DNA of 64,000 nucleotides. Origin: Roseobacter insulae (lineage in GTDB: Bacteria > Pseudomonadota > Alphaproteobacteria > Rhodobacterales > Rhodobacteraceae). Each line of letters starts with the position of its first letter. Position 1 is the stretch's first letter. The DNA is taken from positions 783,501 through 847,500 of the forward strand of contig NZ_JAHXDN010000001.1 of NCBI RefSeq assembly GCF_019375555.1, given 5' to 3'. The position numbers were made by a program, and so were the translations under genes. This document shows, piece after piece, positions 29,732 to 38,784 of this stretch. The notes under the pieces were generated by a model. The model was not told where the DNA came from, made no database searches, and was given only the letters and a program-made list of their open reading frames with translations.

Positions 29732-30913
29732 TTACGCCGACACCTTCTGTGCTTCGAGTTCAGTTTCGAAGGCCCATGCCAGCCAGGGCAGCATGGCCTT
29801 GATGTCCGATGTCTCGACCGTGCCGCCACACCAGATGCGCAGGCCAGCCGGTGCATCGCGGTAGGCGCCGATATCCAGCGCCACACCCTCGTCGGCAAGC
29901 CGCTTGGCCACCGCTTTTGCAAAAGCCGCCCCATCGGCCACCTGATCGCTGGAAAACTTCAGGCAGACCGATGTGTTCGAACGGGTCGCCGGATCAGAGG
30001 CAAGGAAATCGATCCAGTTATGCTGTTCGACAAAACCGGTGATGGCCGCTGCATTCGCATCCGCGCGTGCGATCAGGCCTTGCAACCCGCCTATGGAGTT
30101 GGCCCATGTGAGTGATTGCAGGTAGTCCTCGACGCAGAGCATCGATGGCGTGTTGATTGTTTCGCCCCTGAAAATGCCCTCGATCAGCTTGCCGCCCTTG
30201 GTCAGCCGGAAGATTTTCGGCAACGGCCATGGCGGCGTGTAGCTTTCCAGCCGTTCGACGGCGCGTGGTGACAGGATCAGCATGCCGTGTGCCGCTTCGC
30301 CGCCAAGCACTTTCTGCCAGGAGAATGTGGTCACGTCGAGCTTGTCCCACGGCAGATCAACCGCAAAGGCCGCCGAGGTCGCATCGCAGAGCGTCAGCCC
30401 CTTGCGGTCTGCGGGGATCACGTCGCCTGACGGCAGCCGCACGCCCGAGGTCGTGCCATTCCAGGTGAAGCAGACATCGTTGTCGTAATTCAGCGCGCCC
30501 ATGTCGACGATCTGGCCGTAGTCCGCCGTATGCACGGTGTGCTCGATCTTCAGCTGCTTGGCCACGTCCGTGACCCATCCTGCGCCAAAACTCTCCCATG
30601 CCACCATCTGTGCCGGACGTTCGCCCAAGAGCGACCACATTGCCATCTCGAAAGCGCCGGTGTCCGAGGCGGGCACGATACCAATGCGGTAATCCGCCGG
30701 CACGCCGAGGATCTCGCGCGTGGTCTCGATCGCTGCCAGCAGCTTTGCCTTGCCGGGGGTCGCGCGGTGCGATCGCCCCAGCGGCGCGTCGGACAGATTG
30801 GTCAGATCAAATGTCGGGGGTTTGGCACAGGGGCCAGAGGAAAAACGCGGGTTCGCCGGTTTTATCGACGGTCGAACGTGATCCGGCCGCGTTGCCGGTT
30901 TCTGTATAGCCAT
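29732..30913 (-). CDS. serC: Phosphoserine aminotransferase
   Basis: A 393-residue PLP enzyme converting 3-phosphohydroxypyruvate to phosphoserine with glutamate. The sequence is of the alphaproteobacterial SerC type, with [15 protein letters not shown] near the start and the PLP-lysine region [20 protein letters not shown] 30913 is chosen; the frame runs open far upstream, but that part is antisense to serB. AAGGA lies about 10 bp upstream of the ATG. The 5' region resembles the serC leader motif. serB is divergent, so the whole pathway is gathered at one locus. Confidence 0.95.
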   Translation of the reverse strand: MAIQKPATRPDHVRPSIKPANPRFSSGPCAKPPTFDLTNLSDAPLGRSHRATPGKAKLLAAIETTREILGVPADYRIGIVPASDTGAFEMAMWSLLGERPAQMVAWESFGAGWVTDVAKQLKIEHTVHTADYGQIVDMGALNYDNDVCFTWNGTTSGVRLPSGDVIPADRKGLTLCDATSAAFAVDLPWDKLDVTTFSWQKVLGGEAAHGMLILSPRAVERLESYTPPWPLPKIFRLTKGGKLIEGIFRGETINTPSMLCVEDYLQSLTWANSIGGLQGLIARADANAAAITGFVEQHNWIDFLASDPATRSNTSVCLKFSSDQVADGAAFAKAVAKRLADEGVALDIGAYRDAPAGLRIWCGGTVETSDIKAMLPWLAWAFETELEAQKVSA

Positions 30914-31000
30914 TGATGCTATCCTTCCAGATATGCGCCCTTCGTTGGGGAAGGGTGTCCCACGGACGGGTCTATGGTGTGCTCCGGTCTGGTGCAACGG
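30914..31000 (-). ncRNA. serC-leader-like structured 5' UTR
   Basis: On the minus strand the serC leader contains a perfect 6-bp hairpin CCCTTC-CCCAAC-GAAGGG (30938-30955). Just upstream is a small stem GTCC-GTG-GGAC (30957-30967). The serC motif is a known alphaproteobacterial candidate regulatory RNA found before serC-serA. Position and hairpin content fit, but I am matching from memory. A covariance search would settle it. Confidence 0.5.
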
Positions 31001-31022
31001 AAAAAACGGCGCTAGAACGCCG
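31001..31022 (-). terminator. Terminator-like hairpin upstream of the serC leader
   Basis: Read on the minus strand, CGGCG-TTCTAG-CGCCG is followed by six T residues. It is a compact intrinsic-terminator shape pointing toward serC. No gene on the minus strand ends just upstream, because serB starts divergently at 31073. It may be an attenuator or may block antisense transcription. Confidence 0.5.
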
Positions 31023-31072
31023 CAAATTCGCTTTTTTGCGACACCTCCTGCGCCGATCGGAAACTCTATCTC

Positions 31073-31951
31073 ATGTTCACCGTCACTTTGCTGACCGCGC
31101 CCACGGCGCGAAACCTTGATCCCGCGCTTGTCGAAGCGCTTCGCAATGCCTGGGGTGGCAGCGAGGTGGTCTGGTTGTCGCCGGGTGAGGCAGCAGAGTT
31201 TTCCGTATCGCGAATTCCAGGCAATCGATGGGACGTCTGGGCCGAGGTGCAGCGCCAGGGCGTCGATCTGGTGGTCCAGCCCACCGCGGGTCGTCGCAAG
31301 AGAATGCTGCTGGCCGACATGGACAGCACGATGATCCGGCAGGAGTGCATCGACGAATTGGCCGAAGAAGCAGGCATTGGTGACAAGGTCAAAGACATCA
31401 CGGCGCGGGCCATGAACGGCGAACTGGATTTCGAGGATGCGCTGCGCGCACGGGTGGGGCTGCTGAAGGGGTTGCCGGTTGCGACCATCAAGCAGGTGCT
31501 TGCCGAGCGTATCGACTACATGCCGGGCGGTCACGTGGTGCTGGCGACGATGAAAGCGCATGGGGCGTATTCCGCGCTGGTGTCGGGCGGATTCACGGAT
31601 TTCACCAGTGCCGTGGCAGCCGGCCTCGGCTTCGATGAGAACCGCGCGAATACACTGCTCAGCGATAACGATCTGCTGTCGGGGGAGGTGGGCCATCCTA
31701 TTCTGGGCCAGCAGGCCAAAGTGGATGCGCTGGCTGAGATCACCGCCCGCCTCGGGATTACCGAGCAGGATGTGATCGCCGTTGGGGACGGGGCAAACGA
31801 CCTTGGCATGCTGGGCCGGGCAGGGACCGGTGTCGCGCTGCATGCCAAACCAACGGTGGCGGCCCGCTGCGATGTGCGCATCAACCACGGCGACCTGACA
31901 GCCTTGCTGTACCTGCAGGGCTATGCGGTATCTGAGTTCGTCAGCGGCTGA
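31073..31951 (+). CDS. serB: Phosphoserine phosphatase
   Basis: A 292-residue HAD phosphatase for the last step of serine synthesis. HAD motif I is [14 protein letters not shown] with the nucleophilic Asp, motif II is [12 protein letters not shown], and the C-terminal motifs are in [15 protein letters not shown]. The N-terminal 80 residues form the ACT-like regulatory part seen in SerB. It is divergent from serC-serA and shares a 159-bp intergenic region with the serC leader. Confidence 0.95.
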   Translation: MFTVTLLTAPTARNLDPALVEALRNAWGGSEVVWLSPGEAAEFSVSRIPGNRWDVWAEVQRQGVDLVVQPTAGRRKRMLLADMDSTMIRQECIDELAEEAGIGDKVKDITARAMNGELDFEDALRARVGLLKGLPVATIKQVLAERIDYMPGGHVVLATMKAHGAYSALVSGGFTDFTSAVAAGLGFDENRANTLLSDNDLLSGEVGHPILGQQAKVDALAEITARLGITEQDVIAVGDGANDLGMLGRAGTGVALHAKPTVAARCDVRINHGDLTALLYLQGYAVSEFVSG

Positions 31952-32013
31952 TCCGGGACGACTCACCCGTTTCTGTGCTAGGATCGGGGCCGGGCCAGAT
32001 GGGAGGAAACACC

Positions 32014-32328
32014 ATGCCAGAATTCGTATTTGCCTATCACGGCGGCAAAACACCGGAGTCGGAAGAAGAGGGCGCTAAGGTTATGGCCGCGTGGAATGCG
32101 TGGTTCGAAGAGATGGGCAAGGCGGTTGTCAATCCGGGCAATCCCGTCGGCATGTCGAAAACTGTGACCGCCGGGGGTGTCGAGGATCATGGTGGCGCCA
32201 ATCCCATATCTGGCTTCAGCGTTGTTGCCGCAGCCGATATCGACGAGGCGATCGACATGGCAAAGGGCTGTCCAATGATTGTCGATGGCTCAGGGTCCAT
32301 AGAGGTGGCCGAAGTTCACCAGATGTGA
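32014..32328 (+). CDS. YCII-related domain protein
   Basis: A 104-residue protein with the YCII/DGPF fold (dimeric alpha/beta barrel). Recognisable parts are [40 protein letters not shown] and [21 protein letters not shown] strong ribosome-binding site GGGAGGA lies 7 bp before ATG 32014. Function in the family is mostly unknown. Its TGA directly abuts the stop codon of the convergent asparaginase gene. Confidence 0.85.
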   Translation: MPEFVFAYHGGKTPESEEEGAKVMAAWNAWFEEMGKAVVNPGNPVGMSKTVTAGGVEDHGGANPISGFSVVAAADIDEAIDMAKGCPMIVDGSGSIEVAEVHQM

Positions 32329-33309
32329 TCAGGCGAGGCTTGCGGCGGGTCGGATCCAGCCGGTTTGCACGTCCCGCCGGTTGGTGATGGGCGCATTCAG
32401 ACGTTTGCGGGTGGCCGGGTGATCTGGCTCTAACACGCCAAGTTTGACCAGTATCGCGGCAATGGCGCATTCCGACGCACGTGTCGCGCCATCGGCGATC
32501 TTGAGAGCGATGCCCAGTTTCTGTTCGGGCAGGATACCAATGAAGAACGCCTCCGCACCGGTCTTGATCGTGACCTTGCCATCCATCGCGCGCATCAGTT
32601 CCGTACAGGCACGGCCTTCCCCGGCCACAAGCTCAGGATGCAGCCGCATGGCTTCGTGCAGACGTGCCTCCGGACTGTCGGACGGTGCCGCCGCAAAATG
32701 TGCCATCGCCCGCGCAATACCGTGGAGGCTTGCTGCGTAGTTGGGCGCAGAACAGCCATCAATGCCAAACCCGGGCGACGTTTCCTGTGTCGTTGCCTCG
32801 AAGGCGTCAAGACACGCCTTTTGCACGGGATGCTGTGGATCAATGTATTCAGGCCCGGCACCGAGATGTTTGGCGAGCGTCAGAAACCCCGCGTGTTTGC
32901 CGGAGCAGTTGTTGTGCAGCTGGCACGGGCTGTCACCCCCGCGAATAAGGCCCTCGCGCGCTGCGCGATCATCCGGCATCTGCGGGCCGCAGCGCAATGC
33001 AGCGTCGCTCAGGCCAAGCGTGTCCAGCCAGGTGTCGACACGGTCGGTGTGGATCGCGGCACCATTGTGCGACGCGCAGGCCAGCGCCAGATGTTCGGGT
33101 GTCAGATTTGCCTGATCCGCCGCGCCGGAGGTGATCAGGGGCAGGGCCTGAATCATCTTGGCCGAGCTGCGCGGCAGCACAATCGCGTCGGGGTCACCCC
33201 ATGCGTCGACAATCTGACCGGTGGCGTCGCAGATCACAGCATGGCCGGAGTGCGTGCTTTCCAGAAAGTCTCCGCGCCAGATTTCGACCATGGGAGCGGC
33301 TTGCGTCAT
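32329..33309 (-). CDS. L-asparaginase II (Rhizobium-type)
   Basis: A 326-residue protein of the L-asparaginase II family first known from Rhizobium etli, unrelated to the E. coli enzymes. Motifs seen: the PRSSAKMIQALPL segment with Ser-Ser-Ala-Lys, LALACASHNGAAIHTDRV, NNCSGKHAGFL and FGIDGCSAPNYA. Relatives hydrolyse asparagine to aspartate and ammonia. It stands alone on the minus strand between the YCII and IalB genes. Confidence 0.9.
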   Translation of the reverse strand: MTQAAPMVEIWRGDFLESTHSGHAVICDATGQIVDAWGDPDAIVLPRSSAKMIQALPLITSGAADQANLTPEHLALACASHNGAAIHTDRVDTWLDTLGLSDAALRCGPQMPDDRAAREGLIRGGDSPCQLHNNCSGKHAGFLTLAKHLGAGPEYIDPQHPVQKACLDAFEATTQETSPGFGIDGCSAPNYAASLHGIARAMAHFAAAPSDSPEARLHEAMRLHPELVAGEGRACTELMRAMDGKVTIKTGAEAFFIGILPEQKLGIALKIADGATRASECAIAAILVKLGVLEPDHPATRKRLNAPITNRRDVQTGWIRPAASLA

Positions 33310-33487
33310 TTTACCCTCAAGAATTTGGCGAAAACCTGCTAATCGCCCCTTTCGGGGGTCGCGGGTTTTGCGTTACTGTGACACTTGTCGAGAAGAAATA
33401 CCGGTCATGCAAGAGAGCGCGCCGAAAAAGACGCACCGGGCAGATCGCAGGGATATTGAGGTCAAGGACGGCTGGAGGCTGTAAAAC

Positions 33488-34018
33488 ATGCGAATTTACA
33501 AGAGTTTTGTTGGTTTTGTCTCAGTGCTGGCGCTGACGGGCACGGCGGCGCAGGCACAGGATCAGAGCAGTAATCTTGTCGCCGAAAAAACCGACTGGGG
33601 TGTCTACGAAGACAACAATCCCAAGGAATGCTGGAGCGTTTCGGTCCCCAAGGAGACGGTCAACACCCGTGACGGACGGGTTGTCGCTGCAACCCGCGGT
33701 CAGATCCTGCTGATGGTTTTCTATCGCCCGGGTTCGGGTGCCAATGCGCAGGTGACATTTACCGGCGGCTATCCTTTTGCCAGCGGGTCAAAGGTGAACG
33801 TGAATATCAGCGGACAGGACTTTGCATTGTTCACCGATGGTGAATGGGCCTGGCCGGAGAACACGACGGAAGATGCCAAGATCGTCTCCGCGATGAAAAG
33901 CGGCGCTGAGGCAGTGGTTACCGGGCTTTCCAGCCGTGGCACGACAACAAAAGACACCTTCTCCTTGCTTGGGTTCACTGCGGCGGTGGACGAAGCCCAG
34001 AAACGCTGCGCCGGATAG
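33488..34018 (+). CDS. Invasion-associated locus B (IalB) family protein
   Basis: A 176-residue periplasmic or outer-membrane-associated protein. The signal peptide is clear: a basic start, hydrophobic FVGFVSVLALTGTAA, and a probable cleavage after AQA. The mature part shows DWGVYEDNNPKECWSVSVPK and the IalB-like ILLMVFYRPG. Two Cys residues (in KECWS and QKRCAG) may form a disulfide. The family is named from Bartonella but is widespread and uncharacterised in free-living alphaproteobacteria. Confidence 0.88.
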   Translation: MRIYKSFVGFVSVLALTGTAAQAQDQSSNLVAEKTDWGVYEDNNPKECWSVSVPKETVNTRDGRVVAATRGQILLMVFYRPGSGANAQVTFTGGYPFASGSKVNVNISGQDFALFTDGEWAWPENTTEDAKIVSAMKSGAEAVVTGLSSRGTTTKDTFSLLGFTAAVDEAQKRCAG

Positions 34019-34102
34019 CCACAGGCGCAACAGGGGCTTTTCCTTTTGATCTTGCTGTAAACCTCTATATAGAGGCGCATCTTCGATACGTTAGGATGTG
34101 CC

Positions 34103-35287
34103 ATGTCAGCCTCAGCGCCGATTACGCAAGATGTACACACAATTCCGCGCAAACTGCCGGATGGTCCCGTCAACCTCGTTGGGTTGACGCGCGATGCCAT
34201 GCGGTCTGCGCTGATTGCGGCGGGCGTGCCGGAAAAACAGGCCCGGATGCGCGTTGGTCAGATCTGGCAATGGATTTACCAGTGGGGCGTGCGCGACTTC
34301 GACGTGATGACCAATCTGGCCAAGACATTCCGCGCGGATCTCAAGGAGCGGTTCGTGATCGCGGTGCCGGAGGTGGTCTCCAAGCAAGTGAGCGGGGACG
34401 GAACCCGCAAGTATCTTGTACGCATCGCGGGCGGTCACGAGGTCGAGGTGGTCTATATCCCGGAAGAGGGGCGCGGCACGCTCTGTGTCTCAAGCCAGGT
34501 GGGCTGCACGCTGACATGCTCTTTCTGTCATACCGGCACCCAGAAGCTGGTGCGCAACCTCACAGCGGCGGAGATCATCGGTCAGGTCATGATGGCACGT
34601 GACGATCTGGGTGAATGGCCCGAGATCGGCGCACCCAAGGACGAGACGCGCCTGTTGTCCAACATCGTGCTGATGGGGATGGGCGAGCCGCTTTACAACT
34701 TTGAGAACGTGCGCGACGCGATGAAGATCGCGATGGATCCGGAGGGGATACAACTCAGCCGCCGACGCATCACGTTGTCGACCTCGGGCGTCGTGCCCGA
34801 AATCGCCCGCACCGCCGAGGAAATCGGCTGTCAGCTTGCCATCAGTTTCCACGCAACTACGGACGACGTGCGCGACCAACTGGTGCCGATCAACAAACGC
34901 TGGAACATCGCGGAGCTTCTGGACGCGCTGCGCAGCTATCCGAAAGTGTCGAACTCCGAGCGGATCACCTTTGAATACGTGATGCTGGACGGGGTGAACG
35001 ACAGCGACGAAGACGCCCGGCGGCTGATCAAGCTGATCGAGGGCATCCCGGCCAAGATCAACCTTATTCCGTTCAACGAATGGCCCGGTGCGCCTTACAG
35101 GCGGTCGTCAAATAACCGCATCCGTGCGTTTGCCGATATCATTTACAAGGCAGGATATGCCTCGCCGATCCGCACACCGCGCGGCGAGGACATCATGGCC
35201 GCCTGCGGGCAATTGAAGTCAGCCACGGAACGGGCGCGAAAGTCACGGCGCCAGATCGAGGCTGAAGCAGGTTTGGCGGGCGAATAA
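34103..35287 (+). CDS. rlmN: 23S rRNA/tRNA (adenine-C2)-methyltransferase RlmN
   Basis: A 394-residue radical-SAM methyltransferase that methylates A2503 of 23S rRNA and A37 of some tRNAs. The iron-sulfur cluster motif is CxxxCxxC in [18 protein letters not shown]. The SAM region follows, including [14 protein letters not shown]. The C-terminal Cys that becomes methylated in relatives is in [12 protein letters not shown]. The next gene starts with a TAATG overlap, so they are co-translated. Confidence 0.96.
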   Translation: MSASAPITQDVHTIPRKLPDGPVNLVGLTRDAMRSALIAAGVPEKQARMRVGQIWQWIYQWGVRDFDVMTNLAKTFRADLKERFVIAVPEVVSKQVSGDGTRKYLVRIAGGHEVEVVYIPEEGRGTLCVSSQVGCTLTCSFCHTGTQKLVRNLTAAEIIGQVMMARDDLGEWPEIGAPKDETRLLSNIVLMGMGEPLYNFENVRDAMKIAMDPEGIQLSRRRITLSTSGVVPEIARTAEEIGCQLAISFHATTDDVRDQLVPINKRWNIAELLDALRSYPKVSNSERITFEYVMLDGVNDSDEDARRLIKLIEGIPAKINLIPFNEWPGAPYRRSSNNRIRAFADIIYKAGYASPIRTPRGEDIMAACGQLKSATERARKSRRQIEAEAGLAGE

Positions 35288-36024
35288 TGCGCCGCCGCGA
35301 TGCGCTGGTAATTGGGGGCGCTGTCGCAATCGCCCTCGCCATCCCGCCGCTCCTGCGCCGCAGGAACGGCGACTTCCAGTTTTCCGATCTGCCCGGACTG
35401 CCTGGATTTCGCCGGTTGGAGCGTGGCAGTCTCAGCGCCGCGCCTGACGTTTTTGCCGGGCTTCAGACGCCTCGGGAAGCTGCCGCCAATGACCGCTTGC
35501 CAAACAACCTCTGCGCTGCTGTATTTCCTGATCCGCCTGCGGTCGGCGCGGTGCCCGTCGCGGTGTTCAGTGACTATTACTGCCCGTATTGCGCCGTGCT
35601 TGACAGAAGGCTCGCGCTGCTGCGCGACACCGGCGCGCCGATTGATCTGACATTTCACGAATTGCCTTTGCTTGGCGACCGCTCTCGCTGGGCCGCCCGC
35701 GTGGCGCTTGCCGCAACCAGACAGACTGATCATACCGCCATTCATCTCGACATGATGCAACGGGTTCTGCGTCCCGGTCCAGCCGGGGTGAAGGCCGTCG
35801 CCGGCCGCCATGGTCTGGATGCGGCGCAGTTGATGAACGATGCCGAAGGTGATGAGATACTCGCGCAGATGGAAGATGGTTTGGCCCTGGGCCGTGCCTT
35901 GGGCATGCCCGGAACGCCTGCCCTGATGATCGGGCGCACGTTGGTGATCGGAGCCCTGCCCGAACCGGATCTTGAAAGGATTATTGCGCTTGAAAGCGAG
36001 GCCTCGGTTGTAGCCTGCTTCTAA
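35287..36024 (+). CDS. DsbA-family thioredoxin-fold protein
   Basis: A 245-residue protein with an N-terminal hydrophobic anchor or signal (RRRDALVIGGAVAIALAIPPLL), so it is exported or membrane-tethered. The redox motif CPYC lies in FSDYYCPYCAVLDRRLALL at about residue 99. The cis-proline loop is MPGTPALMIG. This is the DsbA/Com1/ScsC-like group that oxidises or isomerises disulfides in the periplasm. It overlaps rlmN by one base. The C-terminus ends in CF, an extra Cys. Confidence 0.87.
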   Translation: MRRRDALVIGGAVAIALAIPPLLRRRNGDFQFSDLPGLPGFRRLERGSLSAAPDVFAGLQTPREAAANDRLPNNLCAAVFPDPPAVGAVPVAVFSDYYCPYCAVLDRRLALLRDTGAPIDLTFHELPLLGDRSRWAARVALAATRQTDHTAIHLDMMQRVLRPGPAGVKAVAGRHGLDAAQLMNDAEGDEILAQMEDGLALGRALGMPGTPALMIGRTLVIGALPEPDLERIIALESEASVVACF

Positions 36025-36062
36025 CGCGCAAGAAAGGCCGCCCGGAAAGGCGACCCCTCAGG

Positions 36063-36401
36063 TCAACGTGCGCGGCCAGCCGCCATGCCTTGCGCCATGC
36101 CCTGCATGAAGGCCGCGGCGACCGGTGGCATTTCCTGTTGATCGCGATGAGACATGTGGCGTTCGTGCTCTTTGCCCGAGCTTCCGGACGGGCGCGCGAT
36201 CATCATGAGCAACATGCCCGTTCCCAGAAAAGCCCCGCCCATTATGGCACATGCCGTGATGGGGTCGGTGAGCGTCAAGAGGAACAACAGGGCAGAGGCG
36301 CTCAGGAATCCTATGCCGGTAAGCCCCATCAGGGCGCCCGCGCCACCCAGCGCAAATCGCTGGGCGGTTTCGCGGAGCTGATGCCTTAGTCGCGCAAACA
36401 T
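36063..36401 (-). CDS. Small membrane protein, holin-superfamily-like
   Basis: A 112-residue protein with two hydrophobic segments (GALMGLTGIGFLSASALLFLL and ACAIMGGAFLGTGMLLMMIA) between an amphipathic N-terminus and a Met/Gly/Ala-rich C-terminus. The pattern resembles the phage-holin-3-6/Holin-X family, which is common in chromosomes beside DUF883 proteins and not evidence of a prophage. It lies one base after the DUF883 gene (TGATATG), so they are coupled. Confidence 0.6.
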   Translation of the reverse strand: MFARLRHQLRETAQRFALGGAGALMGLTGIGFLSASALLFLLTLTDPITACAIMGGAFLGTGMLLMMIARPSGSSGKEHERHMSHRDQQEMPPVAAAFMQGMAQGMAAGRAR

Positions 36402-36402
36402 A

Positions 36403-36759
36403 TCAGGTCCGGCGCGCTGTCATCATGCCAACCAGAAATCCGAGACCGGCAGCAATGCCGACGGCCATGGCGGGTTGCTGGCGAACGGACTCTTCTGCCT
36501 TCAGGTAGGCCATCTCCGCTTCGGAGCGCAATTTCTCGCCAGTTTCAAAGGCCTTGGTCTGTGCTGCTTCGGCCGTTTCCGACGCGGAGCTTTTCAATGC
36601 CGACGCAGTATGAGCCGCGCGCGATTTGGCTTCGTCTTTCTTGTCTTTTGCCATCTCTGACATAAGCGCCGTCAGGGCTGCAATGTCGTCTTTGATCGTG
36701 TCAATCTGGGCGGTTACGTCTGTGACGTCGGTTTTGCCGTTTGTGCGTGCTTGTGCCAT
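36403..36759 (-). CDS. DUF883 (ElaB/YqjD-type) membrane-anchored protein
   Basis: A 118-residue protein. ATG 36759 is chosen because GGAGGACACA lies directly upstream. Residues about 20-90 are charged, alanine-rich and helical (KDDIAALTALMSEMAKDKKD, then ALKSSASETAEAAQ). A single C-terminal hydrophobic anchor follows (MAVGIAAGLGFLVGMMTARR). ElaB/YqjD relatives in E. coli are inner-membrane proteins that bind ribosomes in stationary phase. Whether this protein does so is unknown. Confidence 0.75.
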   Translation of the reverse strand: MAQARTNGKTDVTDVTAQIDTIKDDIAALTALMSEMAKDKKDEAKSRAAHTASALKSSASETAEAAQTKAFETGEKLRSEAEMAYLKAEESVRQQPAMAVGIAAGLGFLVGMMTARRT

Positions 36760-36848
36760 TGTGTCCTCCGAATGATTGGTGAGGGCCGACGTGCGACCCG
36801 CTGTTGGCTGTTCGGAGGGACAACGACCGCAGCGGGCAAATCGTTCCA

Positions 36849-37691
36849 CTAATTGCGCCCGGGCAGTTTGTCGCGGGCGGGCAGGTCTTCCCAGTTCTCG
36901 ATTACATGCATTGCCTCGGACGCGCTGTCGACGAAGCGGAACAGCGACAAATCCTCTTCCGAAATCGTTCCGGCATCGGCGAGGGCTTCCCAGTTCAGGA
37001 TGCGTTCCCAGAAGTCCCGCCCAAAGAGCAGGACCGGCACCGGCTGCATGCGTCCGGTCTGTATCAGGGTCAGTGATTCAAACAGCTCGTCCATGGTCCC
37101 GAAGCCGCCGGGAAATACGCAGATCGCCTTGGCGCGCATCAGAAAATGCATCTTGCGGATCGCAAAATAGTGAAAGTTGAAACACAGCGCAGGCGTGACG
37201 AATTCATTGGGTGCCTGTTCGTGGGGCAGAACGATGTTCAGCCCGATCGAATGGCCGCCCGCGTCGATGGCCCCGCGGTTCCCGGCTTCCATCACACCCG
37301 GGCCACCTCCGGTGACAATCACGTTCTCGCGCCCGCTGGTCTCAAGGCTTTTGAGGGTCATCAGACGGGCAAACTCCCGGGCCTCGTCGTAAAAATACGA
37401 AAGATCGGCCAGCGTTTTTGTCCGCGCTCTGTCCTTTGTTGCCGGGCTGGGAATGCGCGCGCCCCCGAAAAGCACGATGGTGCTGGTGATGTTGTGGGTG
37501 TCGAGCATCATCTCCGGTTTGAGCAATTCCAGCTGCAGGCGCACCGGGCGCAACTCTTCACGACACAGGAAGTCTTCATCGGCGAAGGCAAGGCGGTAGG
37601 CTGGCGCGCGTGTCTGTGGTGTATCGGGCACTCCCTTGGTGGCGTCACGGTCTGTATGGGCGTCGCGCAGAGGGTGGCGGGGTTTGTTCAT
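36849..37691 (-). CDS. LOG family protein (lysine decarboxylase-like)
   Basis: A 280-residue LOG-type protein related to cytokinin riboside 5'-monophosphate phosphoribohydrolases. The nucleotide-binding motifs are VTGGGPGVMEAGNRGA and FPGGFGTMDELFE, with intact PGGxGT. The bacterial housekeeping role is probably hydrolysis of nucleoside monophosphates to the base and ribose-5-phosphate. ATG 37691 is preferred because GGAG lies at the right distance. The frame runs on upstream, but that part is antisense to dapD. It heads the unit with DUF883 and the holin-like protein. Confidence 0.9.
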   Translation of the reverse strand: MNKPRHPLRDAHTDRDATKGVPDTPQTRAPAYRLAFADEDFLCREELRPVRLQLELLKPEMMLDTHNITSTIVLFGGARIPSPATKDRARTKTLADLSYFYDEAREFARLMTLKSLETSGRENVIVTGGGPGVMEAGNRGAIDAGGHSIGLNIVLPHEQAPNEFVTPALCFNFHYFAIRKMHFLMRAKAICVFPGGFGTMDELFESLTLIQTGRMQPVPVLLFGRDFWERILNWEALADAGTISEEDLSLFRFVDSASEAMHVIENWEDLPARDKLPGRN

Positions 37692-37857
37692 CGGGCACTC
37701 CGGAGGTTTGTTTTGGGCAGGGGGGCATGTTGCGCACCAAGATGCAATGGGTTTGGCGCAACGGGTGCACGGCATGTCGTTATCTTGAACGATTGCGCGC
37801 GTGTTCCCGGGCTTGTATAGGCGCTGGAACATGAAATTTTCCTTGGGGGGACGTCCG

Positions 37858-38685
37858 ATGTCCAATGCACAGCTTGAAACTGCCATCGAAGCAGCCTGGG
37901 AGGCGCGCGAGACCATCACGCCCGGGACCACCGGTGAGACGCGGGAAGCCATCGAAGAAACGCTTGCCGCCCTGGATGGCGGTGAATTGCGGGTCGCGGA
38001 AAGACAGGGAAACGGTGATTGGCACGTGAACCAATGGGCCAAGAAGGCGGTGTTGCTTGGGTTCCGCATCAAGGACATGGAGACACAGGCAGGCGGCCCG
38101 CAGAACGGTGGCTGGTGGGACAAGGTGGACAGCAAGTTCGCCGGTTGGGGCGATAACCAGTGGAGGGCGGCCGGTTTCCGCGCCGTGCCGAACTGTATCG
38201 TCCGGAAATCCGCGTATATCGCGCCGGGTGTTGTGCTCATGCCGTCATTCGTGAATCTCGGCGCCTATGTGGATGAGGGCACGATGGTCGACACATGGGC
38301 GACGGTTGGGTCCTGCGCCCAGATCGGGAAAAACGTGCACCTGTCCGGTGGTGTCGGCATCGGCGGGGTTCTTGAGCCGATGCAGGCCGGGCCGACAATT
38401 ATTGAAGATAACTGTTTCATCGGCGCGCGGTCCGAAGTTGTTGAAGGCTGCATCGTGCGCGAGGGCTCGGTTTTGGGTATGGGTGTCTTTATCGGGAAAT
38501 CCACCAAGATCGTGGACCGGGAGACGGGCGAGTTCACCTATGGCGAAGTGCCGGCGGGGTCAGTTGTTGTCGCGGGCTCCATGCCGTCCAAGAACGGGGT
38601 CAATCTCTACTGCGCGGTAATCGTCAAAAAGGTGGATGCGCAAACCCGCTCCAAGACCTCTATCAACGAGTTGTTGCGCGACTAA
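37858..38685 (+). CDS. dapD: Tetrahydrodipicolinate N-succinyltransferase
   Basis: A 275-residue left-handed beta-helix enzyme that succinylates tetrahydrodipicolinate in lysine/diaminopimelate synthesis. ATG 37858 ([18 protein letters not shown]) matches the family start and has a GGGGGGA upstream. Hexapeptide-repeat regions include [20 protein letters not shown] and [10 protein letters not shown]. It is divergent from the LOG gene and followed by a terminator. dapE lies 4.3 kb downstream on the same strand. Confidence 0.96.
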   Translation: MSNAQLETAIEAAWEARETITPGTTGETREAIEETLAALDGGELRVAERQGNGDWHVNQWAKKAVLLGFRIKDMETQAGGPQNGGWWDKVDSKFAGWGDNQWRAAGFRAVPNCIVRKSAYIAPGVVLMPSFVNLGAYVDEGTMVDTWATVGSCAQIGKNVHLSGGVGIGGVLEPMQAGPTIIEDNCFIGARSEVVEGCIVREGSVLGMGVFIGKSTKIVDRETGEFTYGEVPAGSVVVAGSMPSKNGVNLYCAVIVKKVDAQTRSKTSINELLRD

Positions 38686-38695
38686 ATGCATTCTT

Positions 38696-38725
38696 AATAC
38701 CTGAGGCAGTCGCGCCTCAGTATTT
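38696..38725 (+). terminator. Rho-independent terminator after dapD
   Basis: CTGAGGC (38701-38707) and GCCTCAG (38714-38720) form a perfect 7-bp stem with a 6-nt loop. Flanking AATA and TATT can extend it, and TATTT follows. It is located 15 bp after the dapD stop. Confidence 0.7.
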
Positions 38726-38758
38726 CCCGGTAATGGTCTGTAATGCGATGCAATCCGG

Positions 38759-38780
38759 CCTGTTTGTCTCGTTAAACAGG
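38759..38780 (+). promoter_or_regulatory. Inverted repeat just before an unknown gene
   Basis: CCTGTTT (38759-38765) and AAACAGG (38774-38780) form a perfect 7-bp inverted repeat with an 8-nt spacer. It ends only 4 bp before ATG 38785. It could be a regulator site or an mRNA hairpin that hides the ribosome-binding region, since no other Shine-Dalgarno sequence is obvious. Confidence 0.4.
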
Positions 38781-38784
38781 TTGC

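Noticed and set aside
30914-32053. Upstream extension of the serC frame
   Set aside because: The extension is antisense to serB, whose HAD motifs are complete. ATG 30913 gives the normal SerC N-terminus.
33407-33484. Possible 25-residue peptide before the IalB gene
   Set aside because: It is short, highly charged and without a ribosome site; more likely part of the leader region.
34015-34050. Weak AGCC/GGCT hairpin with TTTT after the IalB gene
   Set aside because: The stem is only 4 bp with a long loop, too weak to call a terminator.
36063-36401. Holin-like gene as a sign of prophage
   Set aside because: No other phage gene is nearby, and such two-helix proteins beside DUF883 genes are common chromosomal genes.
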